NCBI RefSeq assembly: GCF_025399795.1
Contig: NZ_JAODTZ010000014.1
Coordinates: 121,658-185,657, forward strand
Source: Streptomyces rhizosphaerihabitans
Lineage (GTDB): Bacteria > Actinomycetota > Actinomycetes > Streptomycetales > Streptomycetaceae
Length of the DNA: 64,000 nt
Direction of reading: 5' to 3'
Made by a program: the position numbers and the translations under genes. This document shows positions 1 through 8,600 of the stretch, piece after piece. Each line of letters opens with the position of its first letter. The first letter of the stretch is position 1. The notes under the pieces are model-generated. The model was not told the DNA's origin, made no database searches, and was given only the letters and a program-made list of their open reading frames with translations.

Positions 1-333
1 GGACAGGTCGGGAGCATTCGGGTCCAGGACGTCGGGGCCCGCGCTCATTTCACTCCAGATCCCCGTACCACTTCTGAGATACGCGATGATCTTCGCCTCG
101 TCCGGTTCTCCGGTCGGATGTACGGAGTCCCGCATGAGTCCGTCAAGAGGCAGTCCCCACCCCGGGGCGAGTTCGGAAAAGAACCCTACGGGGCGAACCG
201 TCCGAGCTCCTCCGTCCCCTCCCTGCCCTCGGGGCTCTCGGTGGGATCCATCCGGGGCGGGCAACCAGTCCAGGAGGCCCTCCGATCGAGTGGGAGGAGC
301 TGCGTCCGTCGTGCATGAAGCGAACAGTTCCAT
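1..333 (-). CDS. Unrecognised protein, fourth gene of toxin locus (3' end outside window)
   Basis: An open frame of 111 codons runs from an ATG at 333 off the left edge with no stop, so the C-terminus is missing. It begins MELFASCTTDAAPP, continues through a Gly/Arg-rich stretch into GFFSELAPGWGLPLDGLMRD, and is still open at the edge. The start lies 9 nt downstream of the DUF4279 gene stop, with GAGAAG as a possible ribosome-binding site, so it is very likely the last visible gene of the same operon. I do not recognise the family. Its position behind a toxin-like gene suggests an immunity or accessory protein, which is inference from context only. Confidence 0.6.
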   Translation of the reverse strand, partial: MELFASCTTDAAPPTRSEGLLDWLPAPDGSHREPRGQGGDGGARTVRPVGFFSELAPGWGLPLDGLMRDSVHPTGEPDEAKIIAYLRSGTGIWSEMSAGPDVLDPNAPDLS

Positions 334-342
334 GGCGGCTTC

Positions 343-765
343 TCACCGATCGCTGATGCTGGTCGTGACCGTGACGGGAACGCGGAGGGTGGCCGCCCTC
401 TGGATGATCTCGGGGGACAGTACGAACGTGGCACCACGGCCGACGAATCCGAAGAGGTCGAGGTGGATGTCGTAGCCCTGGGAGGTCAGTTCGGCCAGTG
501 AGGAGGAGCGGGGCTCGACCACGTTCATGAGGGTGCGGAGCTGATCACTCAGTCCTCCCGGCATTCTGTCGTGCACCTGGAGTGCCCACAGTCCGTCCTG
601 GGGCGGTGACACCCGATCGCGGTGATTGCTTCCCGGCCTCCGGACCGACGTCGGAGGGAGCGAGACGGTCCGGGTCACGAGATCGGCGTCCAGGTCCTGC
701 TTGCGGACGACCAGCGTCACCGCGGTCTCGGCCCAAGGGCCTTCACTGTGTGCGTACTCGATCAC
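343..765 (-). CDS. DUF4279 domain protein, possible immunity protein
   Basis: This 140-residue protein resembles the DUF4279 family: an N-terminal beta-strand region (AVTLVVRKQDLDADLVTRTVSLPPTS), then a central LWALQVHDRMPGGLSDQLRTLMNVVEP stretch and a C-terminal IHLDLFGFVGRGATFVLSPEIIQRA section, which is the usual arrangement of small and large residues in that family. DUF4279 proteins are often found beside polymorphic toxins and are treated as immunity-like. The ATG overlaps the stop of the upstream gene by four bases (ATGA type), so the two are translationally coupled. No signal peptide or membrane segment is seen, so it should be cytoplasmic. The immunity role is inferred from neighbourhood. 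Confidence 0.6.
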   Translation of the reverse strand: MIEYAHSEGPWAETAVTLVVRKQDLDADLVTRTVSLPPTSVRRPGSNHRDRVSPPQDGLWALQVHDRMPGGLSDQLRTLMNVVEPRSSSLAELTSQGYDIHLDLFGFVGRGATFVLSPEIIQRAATLRVPVTVTTSISDR

Positions 766-1460
766 GCGTCCCCTTCGTCGAACGTGACGGGGGTGTACGT
801 CTTCGCGTGGGCGGCGAGGAAGGTTCGGGCTTCCTCGGGTAGCGGCAGGGGCGCCACGGCTACGTAGTCGATGAGCCTCTTCGGCGCGTAGTAGTCGCGG
901 AAACGGTATTTCACGCGGGCCAGTTCAGCCGCGTCGGCGTACCGGTGCGCCACCCCGAGGGACTCCAGAAGTTCGGAAAGTCCATACCTGCCGACCTTGT
1001 CTCCAAGGTCGACGGGAAGCCGGTATCGGGTCACCTCGGAAGCCGAGACCGGAATCTCGCCCGAGCCGATGGCCCGGAGCTGAGGAAGGCCGAAGCCGAA
1101 CCACGGACCGGTCTTCTTCACGAGCATCCAGCGATCGGACAGCCGGCTCTGGAAAATGTCGCACTCGTCTCCCGAGAAGACAGGAACCATGCTCAGGCCC
1201 ATCCTTGTCAAGGGCGGATGCGATGGCTCCAGACCGCGGATCTCCTCATGCCCGGCCTGAATGAGGTGGACGAACTCCGCGTGGAACTCATCACGTTCAT
1301 CCGACTGCTCAAGGCATGAGAAGTGGAGATTACCGTCGAGGAAGGAGGGAGAACCGGACCAGGGGTCCCGAACCAGGCGGTACCCGATGATCTCTCCGCA
1401 CTGGCCGTCGATCGGGGGAGCCGCTTCACCGCAGATCTGGCAAAGGTTGATGTCGGGCAT
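762..1460 (-). CDS. Hypothetical protein with N-terminal cysteine cluster
   Basis: A 232-residue protein starting MPDINLCQICGEA. The first 50 residues contain CxxC, then C at about 21, and HFSC at about 48-51, spaced like a small zinc-binding element. The remainder is mixed alpha/beta without a motif I recognise; it includes a KKTGPWFGFGLPQL segment and ends acidic (FDEGDA). It sits 50 nt downstream of the toxin-like gene and overlaps the DUF4279 gene, so it is the first gene after the putative toxin and the prime candidate for its cognate immunity protein. That role is inferred; the cysteine cluster is directly visible. Confidence 0.55.
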   Translation of the reverse strand: MPDINLCQICGEAAPPIDGQCGEIIGYRLVRDPWSGSPSFLDGNLHFSCLEQSDERDEFHAEFVHLIQAGHEEIRGLEPSHPPLTRMGLSMVPVFSGDECDIFQSRLSDRWMLVKKTGPWFGFGLPQLRAIGSGEIPVSASEVTRYRLPVDLGDKVGRYGLSELLESLGVAHRYADAAELARVKYRFRDYYAPKRLIDYVAVAPLPLPEEARTFLAAHAKTYTPVTFDEGDA

Positions 1461-1510
1461 GGTTCTCCTGCTGGTCAGGTCTCGGGATCCTGCTTCACCG
1501 AGTGCTTGGA

Positions 1511-3097
1511 CTATATGCCGGGCACAGGAACAAGCCCGCCCCGGTCACTGATGGGTCCGCCAGGGGGATAGGTTCCTTGAGGCAGCTCCAACACCCCGTT
1601 GTTGTCGAAGAATCTCAGATTTCCGTCCCGGCTGATCACGACTTCCATGTGGGAACTCATCTTGTTGTCCAGGTCGCGGCTCATGCTGTTCCTGGTGTTG
1701 CGTGCGGCTTCCAAATGGTCCGGAGGTCCGGGTATTCGGTCCTCGGGGTGCGTGTGGGCGATGAACTTGTATCCGTCGTCGGCTAGTTCATCGGGAACCC
1801 TGGTCGTATATTCCGTCCCTTGGAACAGTCGCAGTTCACCGGCCGGATTCTGGACCACGGCATGCTCGACACCGTGGAACTTCTGGAGTTCGGCCATGTG
1901 CGAGACGTTCACTTCGTTGGGGTGGATGCGCACGGGGCCGCGTGTCAGTGCTTTGGCGAGCTGGCGTGCCTTGGGGGACAGTTCGCGGTAGGGGATCGTG
2001 CCCCCGAAGAGGCGCGTGGACCCCTTGAACGGCCGGTAGATACCCCGGAGGGCCTCGCCCGATCTGAGGTTCCGGGCTGTCTTCAGCAGCCCCCCGCCGA
2101 TCCCCTTCATAAAGGCGCCGCCCAGTGCGCGCAGGCCGCCCAGCTTCCAGAGTTTGCCCATTTTGGCGAGGCTCGTGAAGCCCTTGGTGGCGGGGATGCA
2201 GTCGAGGACCGCGAAGATCAGATCGCCCCAGCCCGCTTGGCCGTTGAGCATCTTTCTTATCGTGTCCGCGAGGACGACGAGGGCCGCCGCGAAGACCAGC
2301 CAGCCCAGCGGGCCGCCCACGATCATCACGATGATGCCGACGATCGTCACGACCCACTTGCACACCGTGACGATCTCGTCCCAGTGGTCGGAGACCCAGT
2401 CGACGGGCTCCTCCCACCAGTGGCGGTTGTGGATACCGGCGTCGGACGCCTCGTGAAGCTTCTTCACCGTGCGGCGGGCGGCGTCCTCGCGCAGCCCCTT
2501 CGCGTGGGCGGCGAGCTTCTTCGCCGCGTCCAGCAGCCCCTGGGCGTCGTCGACGTCCTTCTGGGCGGTGGTCTGCCGCTCCTTGGCGTGCTGGGCGTCA
2601 CGCGTCGCGCGCCGGACGTCGGCCTCGTCCGGCGGGGGCACGTTCTTGCCGCGGTGCTTGTCGGGGTCGTAGGAGTCGGCCTTCGCGGTGGCCGTGTGCA
2701 CCCAGTCGTCGGCACCCGAGAGCGCGGTCCTGGCCGTGGACAGTTCCTGGCGGGCCTTGCGGCCGTCGCGCAGCGCCTTGTCCGCCTTCTGCTGGGCGTC
2801 GTCCAGGTCCGGCCAGTACGAGGCGAGCGCGTCGCCCGCGATGTCGTAGGACTTCTTGAGCTTCTTGAGCTGGCCTGGGACGTCCTCGAACTCCGACGCG
2901 AAGGCATCCGCCGTCTTGCCCGCCCACTTCAGAACCGCGTCGTCGTTCGCCAACCCCTTGACGTCCCGCAGGATGTCCGCGACGTCGTCGGCGAAGTCGT
3001 GCAGCGAGCCCGCGAGTTTGCGCACCCGCTGCGGGTCGCCCGGAGTCGGGTCGTGATCCAGGTCGAGTATGTGCCAGTCGGCCGGCCTGTTCGACAC
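1511..3097 (-). CDS. Putative polymorphic toxin: helical N-terminal domain, membrane middle, JAB-like C-terminus
   Basis: The 528-residue product starts at a GTG preceded by GGGGGAA. Residues ~15-230 are long charged helices with WAGKTADAFASEFEDVPGQL and DLDDAQQKADKALRDGRKA segments, as in the putative T7SS/WXG100-like secretion domains at the head of actinobacterial polymorphic toxins. Residues ~255-285 form a strongly hydrophobic segment, followed by a Gly-rich linker. The last ~130 residues contain AHTHPEDRIPGPPDHLEA, an HxHP-(x)n-D pattern like the JAB/MPN metalloprotease signature, and a preceding Glu in GVEHAVV. Three small genes follow closely on the same strand. Toxin identity is inference from architecture. 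A pure processing peptidase is an alternative reading of the C-terminus. Confidence 0.6.
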   Translation of the reverse strand: MSNRPADWHILDLDHDPTPGDPQRVRKLAGSLHDFADDVADILRDVKGLANDDAVLKWAGKTADAFASEFEDVPGQLKKLKKSYDIAGDALASYWPDLDDAQQKADKALRDGRKARQELSTARTALSGADDWVHTATAKADSYDPDKHRGKNVPPPDEADVRRATRDAQHAKERQTTAQKDVDDAQGLLDAAKKLAAHAKGLREDAARRTVKKLHEASDAGIHNRHWWEEPVDWVSDHWDEIVTVCKWVVTIVGIIVMIVGGPLGWLVFAAALVVLADTIRKMLNGQAGWGDLIFAVLDCIPATKGFTSLAKMGKLWKLGGLRALGGAFMKGIGGGLLKTARNLRSGEALRGIYRPFKGSTRLFGGTIPYRELSPKARQLAKALTRGPVRIHPNEVNVSHMAELQKFHGVEHAVVQNPAGELRLFQGTEYTTRVPDELADDGYKFIAHTHPEDRIPGPPDHLEAARNTRNSMSRDLDNKMSSHMEVVISRDGNLRFFDNNGVLELPQGTYPPGGPISDRGGLVPVPGI

Positions 3098-3202
3098 GTG
3101 TTCCCCCGTAACACCTGCAACCTCTGCATCAGAACGTACGTGTGAACGTATCGCGTTGATCGTTGCTGGTGGAACGCCGAACGAGGCTTCGTCGAAGGGT
3201 TG

Positions 3203-3406
3203 TTACGTCCGGGGCGCGGTGACCGTTCCGGTGCGTATGGCTTGGAGGAGGTGGCCGACGGGGGCGGGGGTGGTGGTCAGGACGGTGCCGGGGGCGTCGG
3301 ATTCACGGAGGTGGAGCGCTACGGGGGTGGAGGCGAGCTCGACGCAGGAGTCGCCGTCGCCCGGCCCCGAGTAGGACGACTTCTGCCAGTTGTCAGGGGT
3401 GCTCAT
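3203..3406 (-). CDS. DUF397 domain protein
   Basis: A 67-residue protein of the DUF397 family. The opening WQKSSYSGPGDGDSCVELA is the family hallmark (W-x-K-S-S-x-S followed by CVEVA), and the middle VALHLRESDAPG matches the V-x-V-R-D-S pattern. DUF397 proteins are abundant in Streptomyces and are almost always encoded just downstream of an XRE/DUF5753 regulator, as here, with only 9 nt between them. They are thought to act as toxin-like or co-regulatory partners of the regulator; the biochemical role is not settled. No signal peptide is present. Confidence 0.9.
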   Translation of the reverse strand: MSTPDNWQKSSYSGPGDGDSCVELASTPVALHLRESDAPGTVLTTTPAPVGHLLQAIRTGTVTAPRT

Positions 3407-3415
3407 GGGTACCTC

Positions 3416-4267
3416 TCACAGCTCCTTCGCCAACCTGTGGATGAAGTCGCGAGACCGGTCGGCGTCCAGCGACACTTCCTCGACCTTATGGAAGAGCGTG
3501 CGGTAGGCGTTGAGCTGAGCTTCGGAGTCGATGAATGTGGCGCCCTGGGGAGCGTCGCGCACGACGGTGTCCAGCTTGGGCACCGGTCCTCCCGCGTAGG
3601 TCATGGCGCTCGTGGCGCCACCGAACCCCTCCAGGTCGAAGGGGATGACGCGCACGGTGATGTGCTCGGCTTCGGAGAGGTCCAGCACATGGGCGAGTTG
3701 GGCCCTTGAGGTGGCACGGTCGCCGACCATGATGCGCAGTGCCGCCTCGTGGACGACGCCGTCGTACCGTTTGGGCGTGGGGCCTTCGAGCAGCGCCTTG
3801 CGTTGCATGCGGTGCCGCACACGCAACATGACCTCCTCTGCGGGAAGTTCAGGTACGCGGTACGAGAAGACCGCGCGGGCGTACTGCTCCGTCTGGAGAA
3901 GGCCGGGAATGTAGAGGAACTGAACGTCCCGAAGGAATGCCGCGTGGTGCTCCAGCTCGGCGAGGTCGAGAAACGGTGTGGGCAGCAAGCCGCGGTACGG
4001 CTCCCACCACCCGCGTGTCCGGTCGGTGGCCATGGCGACCAAGGCTTCCGCGAACACTTCGTCTGTGCAGACGTACTGTGCCGCGAGCCGGCGTAGCCGC
4101 TTCTCGCTCACGCCCGCGAGGCCGGCTTCGATCTGACTGATCTGCGCGGGGCTCACTCCGAGCAGTGCGGCCGCTTCTCGCGATGCAAGGCCGGCCGCTT
4201 CCCGGAGTCGGCGCAGTTCGGCCGCCAGGCGCATCTGGCGTGCTGTTGCGTCCCGCCTCAATGCCAT
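3416..4267 (-). CDS. XRE-family regulator with DUF5753 (Scr1-type) domain
   Basis: A 283-residue regulator. Residues ~10-65 form a helix-turn-helix of the Cro/CI type (AGLASREAAALLGVSPAQISQIEAG read in two parts around the turn). Residues ~95-275 match the DUF5753 domain, with the typical YIPGLLQTEQYARAVF segment and a later HVLDLSEAEHITVRVIPF segment. Such proteins pair with a DUF397 partner, encoded immediately downstream. Together with the divergent ATPase gene they form a standard streptomycete regulatory module linked in studied cases to development and antibiotic production. The 231-nt upstream region includes an unusually A/T-rich patch near 4,340-4,356 that could hold its promoter. 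Confidence 0.92.
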   Translation of the reverse strand: MALRRDATARQMRLAAELRRLREAAGLASREAAALLGVSPAQISQIEAGLAGVSEKRLRRLAAQYVCTDEVFAEALVAMATDRTRGWWEPYRGLLPTPFLDLAELEHHAAFLRDVQFLYIPGLLQTEQYARAVFSYRVPELPAEEVMLRVRHRMQRKALLEGPTPKRYDGVVHEAALRIMVGDRATSRAQLAHVLDLSEAEHITVRVIPFDLEGFGGATSAMTYAGGPVPKLDTVVRDAPQGATFIDSEAQLNAYRTLFHKVEEVSLDADRSRDFIHRLAKEL

Positions 4268-4498
4268 CGAGTTCCCCTCTCAACGCGCCTGTGAGCGCGA
4301 CTCGTTCGGGGGCAGATTACGCGACCGCCTTGTGAAATCTAAATAACTAGGTCTACCGTCGGTGACGCGAAGGTCACTCTGTGGCACCCCTGGGCTCCGG
4401 AAGCGCACCACTCCGTCCTGCCACGACGGCTGTGACACTGCCACCGCCCGGTACTGCCGGCCTCGGTCAACTCCTCATGTCAAGAATGGAGTTCACGC

Positions 4499-4903
4499 AT
4501 GCCCGAAACCGAACCCTGGAACTACACACTGCACATCCCGCAGGACGTCCGAGCGGTCACCGTCTGCCGCCGTACCGTTCGCCTGATCCTCACCCTGCAT
4601 GGGCTGATCCGTCTCGTGGACGTCGCCGAGTTGATGGCGGCGGAGCTGGTCTCCAATGCCGTACGGCATACGAAGGGGCCGGCGGCCCTGCGGCTGCACT
4701 GGCGGGCCGGGGTGCTGCGGATCGGCGCGTGGGACGCGAACCCGGTGCCGCCGCCGTACGACGTGGAGGCGGCCTCCGGCGAGGCGGAAGCGGGCCGGGG
4801 TCTCGTCCTCGTCCGGGCCTGCGCCGACGACTGGGGCTGGCATCCGCTGCGTCAGGGCGGCGACACCGGCAAGTACGTGTGGTGTGACCTGGCCGCGGCG
4901 TAA
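4499..4903 (+). CDS. Anti-sigma-like ATP-binding protein (HATPase_c_2)
   Basis: A 134-residue protein with a GHKL-type ATP-binding fold. The N-box is visible as ELMAAELVSNAVRHTKG, the G1 region as LRIGAWDANP and a second glycine box as EAEAGRGLVLVRACADDWGW. It resembles the RsbW/SpoIIAB-like ATPases found in large numbers in Streptomyces, usually about 130-150 residues. Members can act as kinases of anti-anti-sigma factors or as orphan ATPases. The start is an ATG with GGAG seven bases upstream. It is divergent from the XRE/DUF5753 gene, a common arrangement. No partner sigma or anti-anti-sigma gene is visible nearby. Confidence 0.88.
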   Translation: MPETEPWNYTLHIPQDVRAVTVCRRTVRLILTLHGLIRLVDVAELMAAELVSNAVRHTKGPAALRLHWRAGVLRIGAWDANPVPPPYDVEAASGEAEAGRGLVLVRACADDWGWHPLRQGGDTGKYVWCDLAAA

Positions 4904-4935
4904 TCGTTGATCACGTCGGACAGAAGGAAGAGCCG

Positions 4936-5322
4936 ATGGTCAGCTCGTCGCACGAAGCACTGCACCGGATCTTCCAGAAGGGCCCCGCGCTGCTGGCATG
5001 GCGGTCTTCGTGCAGTTCGTCGACTCGTGCCTGGCCGATCCCCAGGCGAAGCAGATCTGGAGGGACCTGATGGCCGCGATCCACTATTTCTTCCGGCACC
5101 CGGTTGCCGAGCAGGTGCGGGAGGAAGGCCGGGAGGAGGGTCGTGCCGAGTCCCACGCCGAGATGACGCTGCGCATTCTCGGGTGGCGCGGCATCCCGTC
5201 TCGGGCGCGGTCCGTGAGCGCGTCCACGCGAGCACCGACCTGGAGCAGCTCGAAACACCTGGGCGAGGCGTGCGGTGAACGCGGAGACCGCGGAGGATCT
5301 GTTCGCCGACGACCGGTCCTGA
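4936..5322 (+). pseudogene. Remnant of a Streptomyces Rpn-like/RAEGR-tail protein
   Basis: Three reading frames must be joined to recover the product. Frame one at 4936 gives MVSSSHEALHRIFQKGPALL, the conserved N-terminus of a large streptomycete family. A second frame from about 4998 gives a C-terminal section with EQVREEGREEGRAESHAEM, and a third near 5190-5256 gives VRERVHASTDLEQLE. The original frame then returns at 5257-5322 with WARRAVNAETAEDLFADDRS and a stop. The central nuclease-like domain of roughly 150-200 residues is absent. This is therefore an internally deleted gene with at least two further frameshifts. Assignment to the Rpn-like PD-(D/E)XK family is from memory of its terminal motifs and is moderately sure; the broken state is clear. 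Confidence 0.7.
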
Positions 5323-5685
5323 TCCGCCGACGCCGCCGAGGTCGGTCGATGTGAGGGGGTGAATCCCCCTCAGTGGGACACGTGTGCCGGGCGTTCAAGA
5401 GGAAGCGAAGTCATCAGGGGCACGTTGACGGTCACGGTCCCGGGGCGCCAACGGGGTGAATGTGCAGGGATTGCGGGGATCGTTCTGCGGGTGTTGTGAA
5501 GGGTGGCGGCCGTCGGGGGAACGCCGGGCGGGACGGCAACTCGGTTCTACGGGGTGGTTGGTGACGAAAGGGACGGCTGCTGCCCGGCACCCCCTGCCCG
5601 GCCTTCGACACCCTCCTTAGACTCTCAGTAGGCTCGGTTCACCCCCGAACTCACGCCCTTCCCATACGACCCCAGGACACCCGCC
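5323..5685. other. Gene-free interval with one hairpin
   Basis: No coding frame with Streptomyces-like codon use is seen here. It contains the hairpin at 5352-5372 and, near 5604-5634, a TTCGAC and a TAGGCT element about 19 bases apart that could be a weak promoter for the gene at 5686. Nothing else stands out. Confidence 0.5.
5352..5372. terminator. Hairpin with 8-bp G/C stem
   Basis: TGAGGGGG (5352-5359) pairs perfectly with CCCCCTCA (5365-5372) around a TGAAT loop. No U-tract follows, as is common in actinomycetes. It lies 30 nt after the remnant gene and is probably its former terminator. Confidence 0.55.
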
Positions 5686-8600
5686 ATGGCGCGACGCACC
5701 ACTTCCAGTTCGACGGGCGGCTCGCCTGGTCCGAGGAATCGGACGCCGCAGCCCCTGCCCCGGCGTCGTCGGACGTTCGGGGACTTCGTCAAGGCGTTCG
5801 GGGCGTTCGCCGCCCTGCTGGTGCTGCTCGTCGGCGTGCCCGGCGCGCTGGTCGTCGCCGTGGGGTGGCCGCTGCCGCACGGAGCGCCCTCGTGGGACTG
5901 GCTCCAGCAGGAGATCACCGTCGGCACGTTCATCCATGTGCTGACGGTCATCGTGTGGTTCGCGTGGGCGCAGTTCACCGCCTGCGTGCTCGTCGAGATG
6001 AAGGCCGCGCTGTCGGGCGTCGGGCTGCCGAACCGCGTACCGGGCGCCGGGCCGAGCCAGTTGCTGGCCCGGCAGCTCGTCGCGGCGCTCCTGCTCGTCG
6101 GCGCCGCCGCCGCGAGCTTCACGCCGGGCCTCTCGCAGCTCGGCCAGAGCCTGGAGGGCAACCAGCACGGTTCCGTCGCCGCCGCGCAGCAGACCCCCGG
6201 CGGGCTGTTCGGGCAGCAGCGGGAGCAGGCCGCCGCGGGCGCCGCCGCGGTCGCGGAACAGGCGGCCGACGCCGCGTCCCAAGCGGCGTCCGAGGCGGAC
6301 AGCGGCGCTTCCGTCCAGCACGGCGACACGAAGTACTACCGGATCCAGCCCCCCGAGGGGCGGCACCACGACTCGCTCTGGGAGATCGCACAGCGGCACC
6401 TCGGTGACGGGCGCCGGTACAAGGAGATCTACCAGCTCAACAAGGACCGTACGCAGCCCGACGGGTCCAAGCTGTCCGAGGCCAGCCTCATCCGGCCCGG
6501 CTGGATCATGGAGATGCCCGGCGACGCCCACGGCGGCGAGCTCGTCGAGATGCCCGACGCGGCGGCCGAGATCCCGCAGCAGGTCCAGCAGCAGATCCAC
6601 GACTACTCCAGGACCGGTGACCACCAGCAGGCCGGCGGCAAACAGGCCGGCGGCAGCAACCGGCAGAACGACCAGGGCGACCGGGACACCGCGCACATTC
6701 ATGTGCCCCAGCAGCGGGTCGGTGACGACCGCGGCGGCGACGACAGCCGGCAGCGGGAACACGCCTCCTCCGAAGCCGCATCGAACGCGCAGAACGAACA
6801 GAACGAACAGAGCCGGCAGGGCGAACAGACGCAGCAGAGCGGACAGGGCTCGCAGGACGGGCGCGACTCGCGGACCTTCGGGGAGAGCGGGTTCGGGCTG
6901 CCCGAGGCCCTCGTCGGCGCGCCCCTCCTCGCCGCGGGCCTCCTCGGTGCCCTCGGCCGACGCCGCCGCCAGGCCCTGTGGCAGTCGGCGCTCGGCGCGG
7001 TCGGTGGGCGGCGCGGCATGGAGCCGCCGGTTCCGACCGGGTCCGCCGCGGACGCCCAGGACGCGCTGCTCGTCGGCGCCGACCCCGAGGGCGTACGCCT
7101 CCTCGACCTGTCCCTGCGCGGACTCGCGGCCACTCTCGCCGCCGAGTCGCGCCCGCTGCCGACCGTGTACGCGGCCTGGCTCGGCGGCAACGGCGATCTG
7201 CACCTCCAGCTCGCCCAGCCGGCCGGAAAGCCGCCCGCGCCGTGGCAGCTCGGCCAGGACCAGACGTTCTGGATGCTGGCACGGGCCGACGCCGAGCGGT
7301 ACGAAGAGGTCGACACCGCGGCCCCCTACCCCGGCCTCGTCAGCCTCGGCACCATGGACGACTCGCGGCTGCTGCTCAATCTGGAGTCCGTGCCCGGCAT
7401 GGTCTCCTTGAGCGGAAGCGCGACCGACCGTGCGGGCGTCTTCGCCTCCGTCGCCGCCGAGTTGGCGACCAACGGCTGGTCGGACCGCATGACGATCACG
7501 CTCGTCGGCTTCGGTGAGGACCTGACGCCGCTCGCGCCCAACCGGCTGCGCCACCTCGACGACATCGAGGCGCTCGTCGAGACCATGGAGGCGGAGACAC
7601 GGCAGCGGCGCGGCGCGCTGGGGGCCGCCGGACACGACTCCGTGCTCACCGGCCGCACCGGACCGGCCCAGCACACCCGTTGGGCCCCGCACCTCGTGCT
7701 GCTGGCCGCCGAACCCTCCACCGAGGATGCCCTCAAGCTCGCAGAACTGGCCGCCGACGCCGGGCGGTTGGGGATCGGCTACCTCGTCGGTACCGAGTCC
7801 GGCGAACTGCCCGGCGCCGCCTGGGAGATGGAGATCACCCGCGAGGGCAAGCTGCTCGCGCCACTGCTCGGCCTCGAACTCGACGCGCAGATGCTGCCGG
7901 TCGCGCAGCAGCGGGCGGTCGTGGAACTCTTCGTCGAGGCCGACCCCGAGGGCGGTCCCGACGGGCCTACGGACTCCCCGCCGTTCCTCGTCGACGTCAG
8001 CGAACAGGGGCGGCCCGCCGTGTACGCGCGGCTCGTGGGCCCGTACGAGATCATCGGCCTGGAGACGCCCGACGGCGAACGCAGCCCGCTGCTGCACGAG
8101 GCGCTGGCGCTGCTCCTGCTGCACCGCGAAGGGGTGCACCCGCGCGTGCTGTCCGCCGCGCTGTGGCCGCGTGGCGTCACCGAGGACGTGCGCGACGCGC
8201 TCGTCGAGCGGTTGCGCGGCTGGCTCGGCAACGACCCGGACGGCACTCCCCGCCTCGGCACCGACGCGACCGGACGTCTCACGCTCGCCAAGTCCGTCGT
8301 CTCCGACCTGGACGTGCTGCGTTCCCTCTATCACGAGGCGACGCAGGGCAAGGGGGTCAACAGCCGTGTGGTGCGCGGGCGGTTGCTCACCGACGCGCTC
8401 GTCCTGGTCCGCGGCCCGCTGCTCGCCGACCGCCCGGAAGGGCGCTACGGCTGGCTCACCCACGAGATCATCGACGCGCAGCTGCCCTTGCTCGTCGCGG
8501 ACATCGGCCTCGCGCTCTCCGCGTTCCATCTGGAGAAGGACCGGGCGGAGAAGGCGATCGAGGCGCTGAACGCGTCGATGAACTCGGCGCCGGCGGACGA

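Noticed and set aside
1820..3145. A 441-codon plus-strand frame opposite the toxin gene
   Set aside because: Val/Gly/Arg-rich shadow without domains; the minus strand shows clear protein features.
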